DNA from: Arenicola marina
Lineage: Eukaryota; Annelida; Polychaeta; Arenicolidae
Direction: 5' to 3'
DNA: 64,000 bases
Assembly: GCA_964019135.1 (NCBI GenBank)
Contig: OZ025248.1
Span: 69,508,119 to 69,572,118, forward strand
Positions 24,401-34,204 of this stretch are shown piece after piece (position 1 is the first letter of the stretch; each line of letters starts with the position of its first letter). Under the pieces are notes generated by a model that was not told where the DNA came from, searched no databases, and worked only from the letters and a program-made list of their open reading frames with translations. The translations under genes were made by a program, and so were the position numbers.

Positions 24401-27356
24401 CTGAAGATGTTGGGCAATGGACGGTTGGAAGCGATGTGCTTTGATGGTGTGAAGCGATTATGTCACATACGAGGCAAATTGAGGAAAAAGGTATGTATTG
24501 CGTTCAATGTACTTTGATAGTGGCATTATGTGCGGAACGGAGACTGGTTAAAATGAAATGCAATGTTGGTACGTCAAGCCGCTTTTGTGCACATTAAGGC
24601 TAGATTGGGCCACTAAATCTCCCGATGCCATGCAATGGGGTTAGAGAAAGAACTTGCCCCAGATGCATGCTCTCGTTGATACTGAAGATAGGTCGCCTCA
24701 GCACCGATGGCTGGCAGATTTAGCTCCTCATCGAGCTAATTGCAATTAGTACCTGGTTAGGACTTCTTAAAGGAAATAAAAATATTAGCCCTTGTATCTG
24801 ACCCAAGCGTTTATTTGCTATCCATGCGTCAACCCTCCAAAGCGCAGATTTTTGTGACGCCCTAGTTGGTCGCAATAAATTTTTGAAGTGACCGCCTGTC
24901 GAGAAAACGCAGCTGTCCCGGGCGCAGCCCTCCTGGTGGGCGTGGCTGGCGCTAGCCAATCAGAGAGCGAGACCCAAACCGGAAATAGCGAAACGGGCGA
25001 TGTTTACCTAACTTCGCTCATATTCAACACACTATAAAAAAAACGCAGTTTATAGTCTAAGCATTCATATTAGACGGATACAATCTGTTGAATTTTTAGT
25101 TGCTAAATCGAAAGTGGTTCTCGGGCCTAATTTCTAGAAGAGATGGTGTACTGTGCGGCTTGGAATTGTAACAATTCCAGCGCGAAGCGAGGCCACGGAA
25201 TTTACTGTGGACAGGATTGCAAATTTATTTCTTTGAACTCGTTTTTCTCTAAGACGTGTCGTGTTTTGCAAAGTTGCTTTTAGGACCAAAACAATACTAA
25301 GGCCTCACGATTATATTAACGTTTTTACCCGCTTTAAGTAGTTGGCTGAACCCTATAATTCCCCTTAAGGCATTGGAGAGATGCATCATGACGGTATACA
25401 ATGTAGGACTTATTATAACCTTACCTATTGCACCTTTGTTAATGGCAGATAATTGTTGCATTGGCTTCGTTATCGATTTACGTATCTCGTATGTAATACA
25501 AAGCTGCCCTGTTTTGGCCATCCAAGTCACCCATACGTAGAGGCCGGATTTTTCTACGTTTCTGTTATGCATGGGAGATTCTTTCGCCAGGTGGCGCCAC
25601 TGCCTCATGCGCTTTTTACGGCATTCGGCGCCAAAATGAGAATCCCGGTCCTGCCCTTGGGATTGCTATGACGCCAGTGTGTGCGCCAGGTACAAATCCT
25701 GACCTCTCGTTGCAGGTCTGGATCAATACGTCCGACATCATCCTGATCGGACTCCGTGACTACCAGGACACGAAGGCTGACGTCATCCTGAAGTACACTG
25801 CCGACGAGGCCAGGAATCTGAAAGCTTACGGCGAATTGCCAGAAACAGGTAAAGTCCTCACGATTACCGACGTGGATGGATGAGGACTGAGAGCGCCCCG
25901 AAGATTTTAGTCACGATTATATCGCGTTTCGATTGTCACTCGGAACTTGTGTAACTTTTATGATTACCGTACTGATTGACCATATCGTTGGTAAGTACAC
26001 CGTAATGGCAATACCGTACTGATTGACCATATCGTTGGTAAATACACCGTAATGGCAATACCGTACTGATTGACCATATCGTTGGTAAGTACACCGTAAT
26101 GGCAATATTACGATGTTGTAAACTAAGAGTTGCTGCATCATGATTACAACGAATGGCACGGTAATACCTTACACGTTGATATGGTCTTTAACCCCCCGCC
26201 CCCCTCCCCTCTCGTACATAATGTAAGCGTAAGCTTAGTAAAGTCATAATGGCAAAACTGAAATGCAGCGGTCTTGCAAATTTCCGTTTGATTAAAATCC
26301 TTTATTGGATAACTATGTGTGTGTTTTAATTTTTGTTCATCTTGCACCCCCTCCACCCCTCCACCACCCTTGAGGATGTTACTGCGCCCAATTGTATCAA
26401 TTGTGCCACTGAACAAGCCCACCACGTGATTAAAATTGCATACGAGCTCTTTCCCGCCAGAACTAAAGAGGTTAAAATACCCATAAGAATCTTGAATCAC
26501 CCAGAATTTCTGTTGTCTGTATTTCACGCATGCCAGACTGCCAATTGGAGTCTCTTAGCCTTGCCCGTGAAATCATAGGTCTTCAACTTAGTGGTAAACG
26601 TCATCAGTTAGTGTGCTTCGCGATGCTTTGTTTGAAGTAGCAGTGCCGCGACAGAGTTCTGTGGTGTCCCGGGTTAGACACGTTTGCCATATCACAGCCG
26701 AAACGGCGATGTTTATTAGGTTTCTCAATTTATAAAATGAAACAATCGAGTTTTCTGCAAATTGTGATATATATGTCGCCTGGGCTTCCTTTTGGCGGGA
26801 AAGAGCTCGATATGCAACTTTAAATGTACTAAATACGTTACCCCAGACTTGATTGGTGTTTAATTACAATATTTGTGTTCTCCAGCCTATAGCCTTTGAT
26901 TCCTATCTTGCAGCTAAAATCAATGAAGACGCTCCCGAGGAGAATGACGACAACATCCTGTTCGACGACTTCGACGGCGATGATGACGACATTGATGACG
27001 TCAGTACTTGCACATTGTACCTGATCTCTCAAAACCAGTCCTGTAATTTATTCCCACGCCTGATTCACTTACTACGTTTTTTTGCGGTTTACGTATGTCG
27101 CGCTCTTTATTAATTATTATTTGTTACCATTACTATTATTACTATAAAATAATCAGCGGCATCATATTAACAACAATAGTCGTCTTTTATTCAAGGTGTC
27201 ATTACAATGCAAGGTGTATTTTAGGACAACGTATCTTGGTATATAACGTGCTTCAGAAGAAATCCATATGGCAATGATAAAACCGACCTATTCAAATGTA
27301 TCGTTTTTTTTCAACACGAATTTTAATGTATTTCTTTTGTATTATTTCAGATTTAA
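21404..27356 (+). CDS. EIF1A: Eukaryotic translation initiation factor 1A (eIF1A), six exons
   Basis: Joining 21404-21419, 24029-24112, 24387-24490, 25716-25848, 26914-26999 and 27351-27356 gives a 142-residue protein, close to the 143-144 residues usual for animals. eIF1A binds the 40S A site, promotes scanning with eIF1 and contacts eIF5B during subunit joining; it acts in the cytosol. The protein has the basic N-terminal tail ([20 protein letters not shown]), the OB-fold core with [20 protein letters not shown] and [18 protein letters not shown], the helical part [15 protein letters not shown] and the acidic tail ending DDIDDI that binds eIF5B. All five introns are GT-AG with matching phases. 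Exon 6 supplies only the last Ile and the stop. Four of the five introns are short to medium (274-1225 bp); intron 1 is 2.6 kb. I regard this as an intact host gene. Confidence 0.96.
22011..22163. mobile_element. Short hairpin-forming element in eIF1A intron 1
   Basis: The left arm 22011-22035 and right arm 22139-22163 are inverted repeats matching at 22 of 25 positions (outer ends GTTCC-GGACTC, inner ends CAAAAACAAGG). Further complementary words (ACTCTCAC) lie just inside. Total length is 153 bp with no clear target duplication, so the class is unassigned. It resembles a MITE. Confidence 0.6.
23770..23990. repeat. Dispersed repeat, copy 2, in eIF1A intron 1
   Basis: Partner of 5560-5800, same orientation. 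It shares the CAATTAAACC, GCACCTATGTCACTTGG and TTTGTGACTAC words in order. No coding capacity was seen. Confidence 0.55.
24029..24112 (+). CDS. EIF1A: eIF1A exon 2
   Basis: Acceptor TTTTCAG, donor GTACAG. It completes the Gly codon begun in exon 1 and encodes [20 protein letters not shown]...DDGQ, the basic N-tail and the first strand of the OB fold. Confidence 0.96.
24387..24490 (+). CDS. EIF1A: eIF1A exon 3
   Basis: Acceptor TGTTAG, donor GTATGT. It encodes [20 protein letters not shown] and on to GKLRKK, the OB-fold RNA-binding surface. The preceding intron is only 274 bp. Confidence 0.96.
24870..25200 (+). repeat. THAP-start promoter fragment, copy 1 (eIF1A intron 3)
   Basis: Similar to 29740-30095 in the same orientation. 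Both share GTGACCGCC/CTGACCGCC, a CCAATCAG box, AAACCGGAAAT-GCG and then, at 25143 here, an ATG opening [19 protein letters not shown]. The CAAxxCNN spacing (Cys-4 and Cys-9) is the start of a THAP zinc finger, the DNA-binding domain of P-element-type transposases. The frame has no FHRFP-like segment and soon ends, so this is a fragment: either the 5' end of a P-like transposon or a copied promoter. Confidence 0.55.
25716..25848 (+). CDS. EIF1A: eIF1A exon 4
   Basis: Acceptor GTTGCAG, donor GTAAAG. It encodes [20 protein letters not shown] and on to AYGELPET: the last OB-fold strands and the C-terminal helix. Confidence 0.96.
25966..26106. repeat. 47-bp tandem triplication in eIF1A intron 4
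   Basis: Exactly three copies (25966-26012, 26013-26059, 26060-26106), each beginning ACCGTACTGATTGACCATAT. They differ at one position (GTAAGT versus GTAAAT), so the expansion is recent. Confidence 0.95.
26434..26819. mobile_element. piggyBac-like MITE copy 1, TTAA-flanked (eIF1A intron 4)
   Basis: A 386-bp element with inverted ends, left A(A)TTGCATACGAGCTCTTTC and right, read inward, AGTTGCATATCGAGCTCTTT, both running into CCCGCC. TTAA lies directly outside each end (26430-26433 and 26820-26823), the target duplication of piggyBac-type transposases. No ORF. The body is roughly 80% or more alike to the second copy at 40042-40440. Confidence 0.85.
26914..26999 (+). CDS. EIF1A: eIF1A exon 5
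   Basis: Acceptor CTTGCAG, donor GTCAGT. It encodes [20 protein letters not shown] and then DGDDDDIDD, the acidic tail. Reading on past the donor would add unrelated residues, while splicing to exon 6 gives the conserved DDIDDI end. Confidence 0.94.
27351..27356 (+). CDS. EIF1A: eIF1A exon 6, coding part (Ile-stop)
   Basis: After ATTATTTCAG the sequence ATT TAA gives the final Ile and stop. The remainder of the exon is 3' UTR, continuing to about 27955. Confidence 0.9.
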   Translation: M

Positions 27357-27928
27357 CAAAAAAAACAAATGCACATTTGTCGAGACAACTGGCCGCTCTC
27401 TGTGATTAACGTTGTACGCGTGTTTATAAGGCTTTGGCCTCTTGAATGCAATGGTTGAATGGCCCGGCGTCCCTGGAACGACCTTGACAAATGAAGGTCA
27501 TATCGTCATATACCGTCGAGCCGGAGATGCCTTGGAGGGAGACAGTCATCGTCCGTTAGAACTCTTTGCAATGGACGAATTGCAATTACTTGCGATGTAC
27601 TCGGTATCTGTTCGTCGTTCTGTTCCTCTCACGCAACGGTTGAGTAGTGTAACTGAAAGACATTGATGTGGGGATTGCTATTGGTAAAATATTGGAAAGA
27701 CGAAACTAAAATGTTAACCGAGATCCGTATTGGGGAAGGGTGGGGGGGTGTGGTTGGTGTTGTCAGATGTCGTAAAGACGTTCATTTAGTATGATTTTAA
27801 GTTCGGTCCACCTGCAAACAATGACAATGAAAACATGTAAATGCGTCTAGACATTCTTTTCCCTTTGCAAGGTGGATACGTAGTCCGTATGGTCTGATTC
27901 TTATTTGTCCGTTAAACCTTGTTTGTTT

Positions 27929-27939
27929 AATAAAATAAA
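27929..27939 (+). promoter_or_regulatory. Poly-A signals of eIF1A
   Basis: Two overlapping AATAAA words, followed within 25 bases by a GT-rich stretch. This gives a 3' UTR of about 600 bases. The 74-codon frame at 27442-27666 lies in it and looks accidental. Confidence 0.65.
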
Positions 27940-27959
27940 ATTGTCGGTTTAGATTCGTG

Positions 27960-29420
27960 TTACACTAACTCCGGGCTTGTGACAGACAACACGCAGTCCC
28001 GACCTCAAGAAGTGATTATAAAAAAAAGAACTTTTCTCAACTGAATTATTTATACTTTTACAGGATTAAATATGTCTGATGGACAAAGTTGCATGTCTGC
28101 TATGATGTGAGTTTGTGTCTCTGTGGCGACTTTCCAATAGACTGGTATCTCAAATAAATTGCTGCGACGTTAAGAACTCCATAATGTAGTGTTGCACTTA
28201 AGCCTTGTTTATACATGAAATAATATACTCAATAAGCATCCTTTCTGGTGCTTGTTTGGTGCTAGCTGCCCCACCCCCCCCACCCCACCCACAGGTTTTG
28301 ATTGGAGCTTCAGTGGCGCTCGGATTCCAAGCCAGTGGTGTGAATTGGTTGAACTAACGCCATGAAACTTTGAAAGCAGCGTTTATAGTTTTCTTTTAAT
28401 TATGATGCCTCTATAATATTGGCGATATATATGTGACCCTCTTTTAGTTTGATGAACAATTATGTGTTCCGGCTTGAGAAAGCATCCTCCGACTTAATTG
28501 GAACTTTGAAACCTGTGTCGTAAGGATTTAGTCGTGGCGTGTAAATAGAAAGTGACCTACACTTTTGATGAGGCCATTCGGAAATCAATCGGGAACGAGT
28601 TGGTGAATATTATTAGGGTGCGTGCGGGACCGTCTCGAAAAGTTTGTCAGTCTTATCATGAGATCGAAATAAAAAAACGTTATTTACAACAAATATGAAG
28701 CCTTAGTTTTTTTGACACATTTATGATTTACACATATTCCTTGTGATAAATAACATCTTGTTTTGAAACAAACACAATACTAAATCCCTCCGAAAGCACT
28801 GAAAGTAGATAATATTCTATATGACCTTGCCGAAAGTTACTAATAACTCGTTCATTCACAGACAGGACCGATGGTACATAATGAAAACCAATCGAGTTCC
28901 AGCCTAAGCAGTTTTATAAAGAAGCCACATCGCTTGAAGATTATGGCAATAAACTACGTAAAGACGTTTTTACAGGGATTTTGGTTGCTCATCAAACAAA
29001 TATAGCAAGGTTATAAGCATCTTATTAAATAGGAAAATTATGGATTTTTGTTTTATTAATAAATATTTATAATACCTATTAAAGAACATTTAACTATTTG
29101 CAAATAGCGTCCCCTGACAGAGGTTGGCATGGGTAGAGACTTTCATACGACGCGGATATCACAAATTCCTTGAACCATTGATGGTGACGTGATGACAATC
29201 ATCGCATCCGGTGTGCTCTCTTAGGCCGGTGCGCGGTTTAAAGCCCACATGTGCAAATGTCTGTGAGCAAAGGATAAAGAACCCATGTTTTTCTTCGCAA
29301 GGAGTCTTCTGGCTTACTCGTCGACCTTTTCCATTATCGCAATACAACCTACTGTGAATACGTTAAAGCGCTCTAATTCAATAAATCAAGCACAATCACG
29401 TTTGAGGTTTATAAACAACG
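27960..29420. other. No gene recognised
   Basis: Only short frames. A poly-C-rich stretch lies at 28270-28290. No transposon ends were noticed. Confidence 0.5.
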
Positions 29421-29423
29421 TAC

Positions 29424-29627
29424 CATCTGATGGGCATTGTATCGATGTGTTGTGTCGCATTGACTATATGATGTGGAATTTATCGATGTGTTCTGTTGTA
29501 TAGACTATATGATGTGCAATGTTTAGATGCGTTTTGTGGTATAGACTATATGATGTGCAATGTATAGATGGGTTCTGTTGTATAGACTATATGATGTGCA
29601 ATGTATAGATGTGTTCTGTTGTATGTA
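29424..29627. repeat. 41-bp minisatellite, block A
   Basis: About five copies of a 41-bp unit containing TATAGACTATATGATGTGCA and GTATAGATGTGTTCTGTTG. The leftmost copies (29424-29490) are diverged and carry ATCGATGTG. The same family makes blocks at 31013-31390 and 31838-32105. Confidence 0.9.
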
Positions 29628-29739
29628 CTAGTTAAAGGGGACCGCCAGCCTGGCCTCTAACGCTGCTTTGCTGATTCATATAATACCCAATTGTCTATCC
29701 TCCTAATTACAGAATTTTTCGTCCTATCTATAGCTCACA

Positions 29740-30095
29740 ATAAAATTTAGAACTGACCGCCAGGCACAATTTCGCCACCTACCCAGGCGGCGGTCCTTTT
29801 TGGAGGTGTGTCCGCGATTGACCAATCAGGAGGCGATACTCTAATTTATGCAAACCGGAAATTGCGCTTATTGTGTGAGCAAAACAAGAGCGCGTGCTGA
29901 TCGCTAATATAAAGAGCTGCGATTCTAATTCCAATCATGGCATTGTTGCGGAGTCAATCGTCGCAAGACGTATATCAATTTGTTTGGATGGTACATTTTC
30001 ATAAAACACTAAGATCATGTTCTACTGCGTGGCTTGGAACTGCCGCTGTCCATCTGTAAATCGCGGCCCTGATCTCTCTCTCCGCGAGTTATAAC
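29740..30095 (+). repeat. THAP-start promoter fragment, copy 2
   Basis: Partner of 24870-25200. A CCAATCAG box at about 29820 and an AAACCGGAAATTGCG word precede an ATG at 30017 that opens MFYCVAWNCRCPSVNRGPD. The frame ends in TAA after 25 codons. The Cys-4/Cys-9 THAP opening is kept but the rest of the domain is absent. Confidence 0.55.
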
Positions 30096-30303
30096 GTCAG
30101 GCGGTGCCATATGAATAGTCACAATATGCGTCACTGCTCCCGGCAAAATGGCGCTCTGCTTGACATTGCTGGGGGTGGGTTGCCTTAATTTTTTCTCTCC
30201 TTACCAGTCGGCCGAAGCGAAGCGTTAATACTCGCCAATTTAACTTTAAGATGTAAACTTTCGGTGCAGATCGCGATTAAATTAGGTTGGACACCCGCTT
30301 TAA

Positions 30304-30392
30304 AGAACGAGCTGGAGTGCATTCGCCAAAATAAAGCACGAGACGCGATAGCGTCGAGTGGTTTACTTGGGGAATGCACGACAGCGAGTTCT
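30304..30392. mobile_element. Small TTAA-flanked inverted-repeat element
   Basis: Arms AGAACGAGCTGGAGTGCATT (left) and AGAACTCGCTGTCGTGCATT (right, read inward) match at about 19 of 24 positions and are flanked by TTAA at 30300-30303 and 30393-30396. At 89 bp it is mostly arm. It could be a minimal piggyBac-like MITE or simply a palindrome. Confidence 0.45.
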
Positions 30393-31012
30393 TTAACGTA
30401 CTTATAAAATTGTTATAACAAGGCATGACATGTGCTCACGTTTGGACACAGGAATTTACTATTGTGTCAATTGCACTGCCCGACGAATACATGAGGCACA
30501 TTGTGGAAACAACGGTTCGACATTGTGGCTTCACCTCGGGGGGGGGGGGGGGAGGCGTGGATGAAGTAGACATTTTGGAAGTCATTGCTTCTTAGTTTCG
30601 TGAAAACATCGCCCCCTGAAAAGCGATATGAGGGATTTAATGAGAAATGTATGCAGTCGATAACTGTGGAATTTCCATTTATTTTGAGAAATCTGATCTA
30701 ACCCCCTCTCCTTTGGTGCTTAACATTGACTTATGAATTCCATTGTTCTGTCAACACCAGCCAACTCGGCTCCGCTCAGCTCAGTTCGATTGATTATACC
30801 GTGACACTTGACGAGTCAATATTAACAACTGTTCTTTATCTAGATAATGCACAGTTTTTCCGTTCATTATTAAAATAAAGCACTGTTTCACCGTTCTTTA
30901 TTTGAATAACGCACACTTACGTTAATACAACACGGCTAGGTCTGTTTTTCGATCCATTCTTCAAGATAATGAACACATAAGACAAAGGCGTGACGTCACA
31001 CAATTTTTTTTA

Positions 31013-31390
31013 GAGACTATGATGTGCAATGTATAGATGTGTTCTGTTGTATAGGCTATATGATGCGCAATGTATAGATGTGTTTTGTTGTATAGACTAT
31101 ATGATGTGCAATGTATAGATGTGTTCTGTTGTATAGACTATATGATGTGCAATGTATAGATGCGTTCTGTTGTATAGACTATATGATGTGCAATGTATAG
31201 ATGTGTTCTGTTGTATAGACTATATGATGTGCAATGTATAGATGTGTTCTGTTGTATAGACTATATGATGCGCAATGTATAGATGTGTTCTGTGGTATAG
31301 ACTATATGATGGGAAATGTATTGATGTGTGCTGTTGTTTTGATCACTTGTATCGATGTGTTCTGTTGCATAGACTATATGATGTGGAGTA
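31013..31390. repeat. 41-bp minisatellite, block B
   Basis: About nine copies of the block A unit. Central copies are almost identical; the right end is diverged (TTTTGATCACTTGTATCGATG). Short frames on both strands are repeat artefacts. Confidence 0.93.
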
Positions 31391-31837
31391 GGCCGGGATC
31401 TGGAAGGAGTAAATGACGCGACACAGGCATATTTTAGTACAGCCGATATGTGCATGAATTGTGCCTTTTGTATACAAGCATGAAATTTAAAACATGGCTA
31501 GAGTATACCCCTAGAAAGATATTTAGCTATATGGCCATCCTAGATTTTCCTTTGGCGGCAATGGCAGCCATTTTCCAAGATGGCCGCCGCAAGCAAGTGG
31601 TCCAATATTGACTAAATAATGCTTTCAGATATTCAAATATCGACATTGCATGATTCCCAAATTTCGACACTGAGGATCTGAAAAAGCGACATCGACACAG
31701 ATGTTTGAAAAAAACGACACTGAACTTAGCCAAAGAGCGACACCAAAGGTCGTGAACATCGACATTCGACACTGAGATTTTTGATAACTGGACACTGGAC
31801 CCCCCCCCCGCCTTCCAGACCCATTACAATCTACAGA

Positions 31838-32105
31838 TGTGTCCTGTTGGATAGACCATCTGACGTGCATTGTATCGATGTGTTCTTTGACAGAGACTAT
31901 CTGACGTGCATTGTATCGATGTGTTCTTTGACAGAGACTATCTGATGTGCATTTTATCAATGTGTTCTTAGACATAAACCATTTAAGGTGCAATGTATCG
32001 ATGTGTTCTTTGACATAAACCATCTGACGTGCAATGCACCGATGTGTTCTGTTGCATAGACCATGTGACGTGCAATGTAGCGATCGGTGTTTGAGATAGA
32101 CCATG
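31838..32105. repeat. 41-bp minisatellite, block C (diverged)
   Basis: About six copies of a diverged version of the block A/B unit: ATAGACCATCTGACGTGCAT followed by TGTATCGATGTGTTCTTTGA. Same 41-base length. The 206-codon minus-strand frame 31625-32245 runs through it and is a repeat artefact. About 450 bp separate it from block B. Confidence 0.9.
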
Positions 32106-32409
32106 TCATGTTTAATAGTCGTGAACAGAAATTGCACCTTGCAGAATCCAGCATGGCGACAACAGAAATTGCACACTGCACCTTGCAGGATCCAGCCATG
32201 GCGACAACAGGCGTTATATTCGTGGTTGACACCACGACCGGTCATACAGCAGGTCGCCCTATTAGCCTCCTATTGTGCGTTAAGCCGATTAGGTGCTATG
32301 TATAACGCTGCCGGGGCCTAGTTGGCTTGCACTTAATCGAATGCCTCGATAATTACGTAATGAAACCGGGCCGATGTATCAAAAATTGTACCAGAAAGAA
32401 GGGTCCCTA

Positions 32410-32600
32410 ACGATGGGGAGTAAGCCTGGGGGGGGGGAGGGGTGGCGCGGTAAAGCCATCTATTTTTCGCCCCCGGTCGCATGTTTTAAAATATCCGCTC
32501 TATAGGGGTATCTTGTTATTACAAATATCCGCTCACTCAGGTTTCAAGGCATCCGGGAACCCCCCACCAGAAAGAGTAGGGGTTACCCCCGGGGACATGG
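32410..32600. repeat. Dispersed repeat with G/C runs, copy 2
   Basis: Partner of 20406-20580 (aligned from about 32482). It shares ATATCCGCTCTATAGGGGTA-type and ATATCCGCTCACTCAGG-type words and a following C-run. Confidence 0.55.
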
Positions 32601-32839
32601 CTCCTCTCTCCTTCTCCCATTGACGCAATATGACCAAAAGTGGTTAAAGTGTCCTGAATATACAACCAACTCCCTAAACCAGATTTGTATAATAGTGCAC
32701 CCCCGCCCCCTCCCAGGGGGAGGGGGACAACACTACCTGACTCCCCCTTGATACTATTTAATATGGAAACGATCTATATAGAAAGCTCATTAATATCAAT
32801 ATAAATCTGGAAAGGTGATACAAAATTGTTTTTTTTGCT

Positions 32840-33912
32840 GCAGCAGCTCCGGTAACCGTTCACGGGATGGTTTTGTTGCTGCAGCAGCCCTGGTAACCGT
32901 CAGTGGGATGGTTGTGTTGCTGTAGCAGCCCCGGTAACCTGCCACGGGATGGTTTTTTTGCTGCAGCAGCCCCGGTAACTATCCACGGGATGGTTTTGTT
33001 GCTGCAGCAGCCCCGGTAACCTGCCACGGGATGGTTTTGTTGCTGTAGCAGCCCCGGTAACCGTCCACGGGATGGTTGTGTTGCTGTAGCAGCCCCGGTA
33101 ACCGTCCACAGGATGGTTGTGTTGCTGTAGCAGCCCCGGTAACCTGCCACGGGATGGTTTTTTGCTGCAGCAGCCCCGGTAACCGTCCACGGGATGGTTT
33201 TGTTGCTGTAGCAGCCCCGGTAACCGTCCACAGGATGGTTGTGTTGCTGCAGCAGCCCCGGTAACCGGGATGGTTGTTTTGCTGCAGCAGCCCCGGTAAC
33301 CTGCCACGGGATGGTTTTTTGCTGCAGCAGCCCCGGTAACTGTCCACGGGATGGTTTTGTTGCTGCAGCAGCCCCGGTAACCGTCCACGGGATGGTTTTG
33401 TTGCTGTAGCAGCCCCGGTAACCGTCCACGGGATGGTTGTGTTGCTGCACCAGCCCCGGTAACCGTCCACAGGATGGTTGTGTTGCTGCAGCAGCCCCGG
33501 TAACCGGGATGGTTGTTTTGCTGCAGCAGCCCCGGTAACCTGCCACGGGATGGTTTTTTTGCTGCAGCAGCCCCGGTAACCGTCCACGGGATGGTTTCGT
33601 TGCTGCAGCAGCCCCGGTAACTGTCCACGGGATGGTTTTGTTGCTGCAGCAGCCCCGGTAACCGGGATGGTTGTGTTGTTGCAGCAGCCCCGGTAACCGG
33701 GATGGTTGTGTTGCTGCAGCAGCCCTGGTAACCGTCCACGGGATGGTTTTGTTTCTGCAGCAGCCCCGGTAACCGTTCGCGGGATGGTTGTGTTGCTGCA
33801 GCAGCCCCGGTAAACTGCCACGGGATGGTTTTATTGCTGCAGCAGCCCCGGTAACCTTCCACGAGATGGTTTTGTTGGTGCAGCAGCCCCGGTAACCGTC
33901 CACAGGAGGGTT
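32840..33912. repeat. Large 41-bp minisatellite (GCAGCAGCCCCGGTAAC family)
   Basis: About 26 tandem copies of a 41-bp unit with CTGCAGCAGCCCCGGTAACC and GTCCACGGGATGGTTTTGTT. Some copies are shortened to about 28 bp (GGTAACCGGGATGGTTG) and others vary at CTGCC/CGTCC/TGTCC. The unit has no stop codon in any minus-strand frame, so three long frames (347, 320 and 280 codons) overlap here. They are a by-product of the repeat, with no upstream gene structure. Confidence 0.95.
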
Positions 33913-33917
33913 TTGTT

Positions 33918-34200
33918 TGCTAGGCCGGACGGCTGGCTAGGCCGGAGGGCTGGCCAGGACGAACGGCTGGCTAGGTCGGATGGCTAGGCCGTCTGACTAG
34001 GCCGGATGGCTAGGCCGGACGACTGGCTAGGCCTGACGGCTGGCTAGGCCGGACGGCTGGCTAGGCCGGACAGCTCGCTTGGCCGGACAATGACTAGGCC
34101 GGACAATGGCTAGGTCGGGCGCCTGGCTAGGCCGGACAGCTCGCTTGGCCGGACAATGACCAGGCCGGACAATGGCTAGCCCGGACGGCTGGCCAGGCCA
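33918..34200. repeat. 17-bp tandem repeat (GGCTAGGCCGGACGGCT)
   Basis: About sixteen copies of a 17-base GC-rich unit, with variants carrying GACAATGACTAGGCCG and GCTCGCTTGGCCG. It starts directly after the 41-bp array, so the two arrays are adjacent. Confidence 0.9.
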
Positions 34201-34204
34201 TTGT

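Noticed and set aside
25143..25260. Functional THAP-domain gene
   Set aside because: Only the first two Cys are in place; the rest of the C2CH finger is missing and the frame ends quickly. The second copy at 30017 stops after 25 codons.
27442..27666. 74-codon frame after eIF1A
   Set aside because: It lies in the eIF1A 3' UTR, before the poly-A signal, and has no recognised motif.
31625..32245. 206-codon minus-strand frame
   Set aside because: It runs through the diverged 41-bp minisatellite block C and adjoining repeats; no domain.
32860..33903. 347-codon minus-strand frame of PGLLQQ/VTGAAAATKPSRG repeats as a protein gene
   Set aside because: It is entirely a 41-bp minisatellite; all three minus frames are open, there is no non-repeat sequence, and no promoter or splice context was seen.
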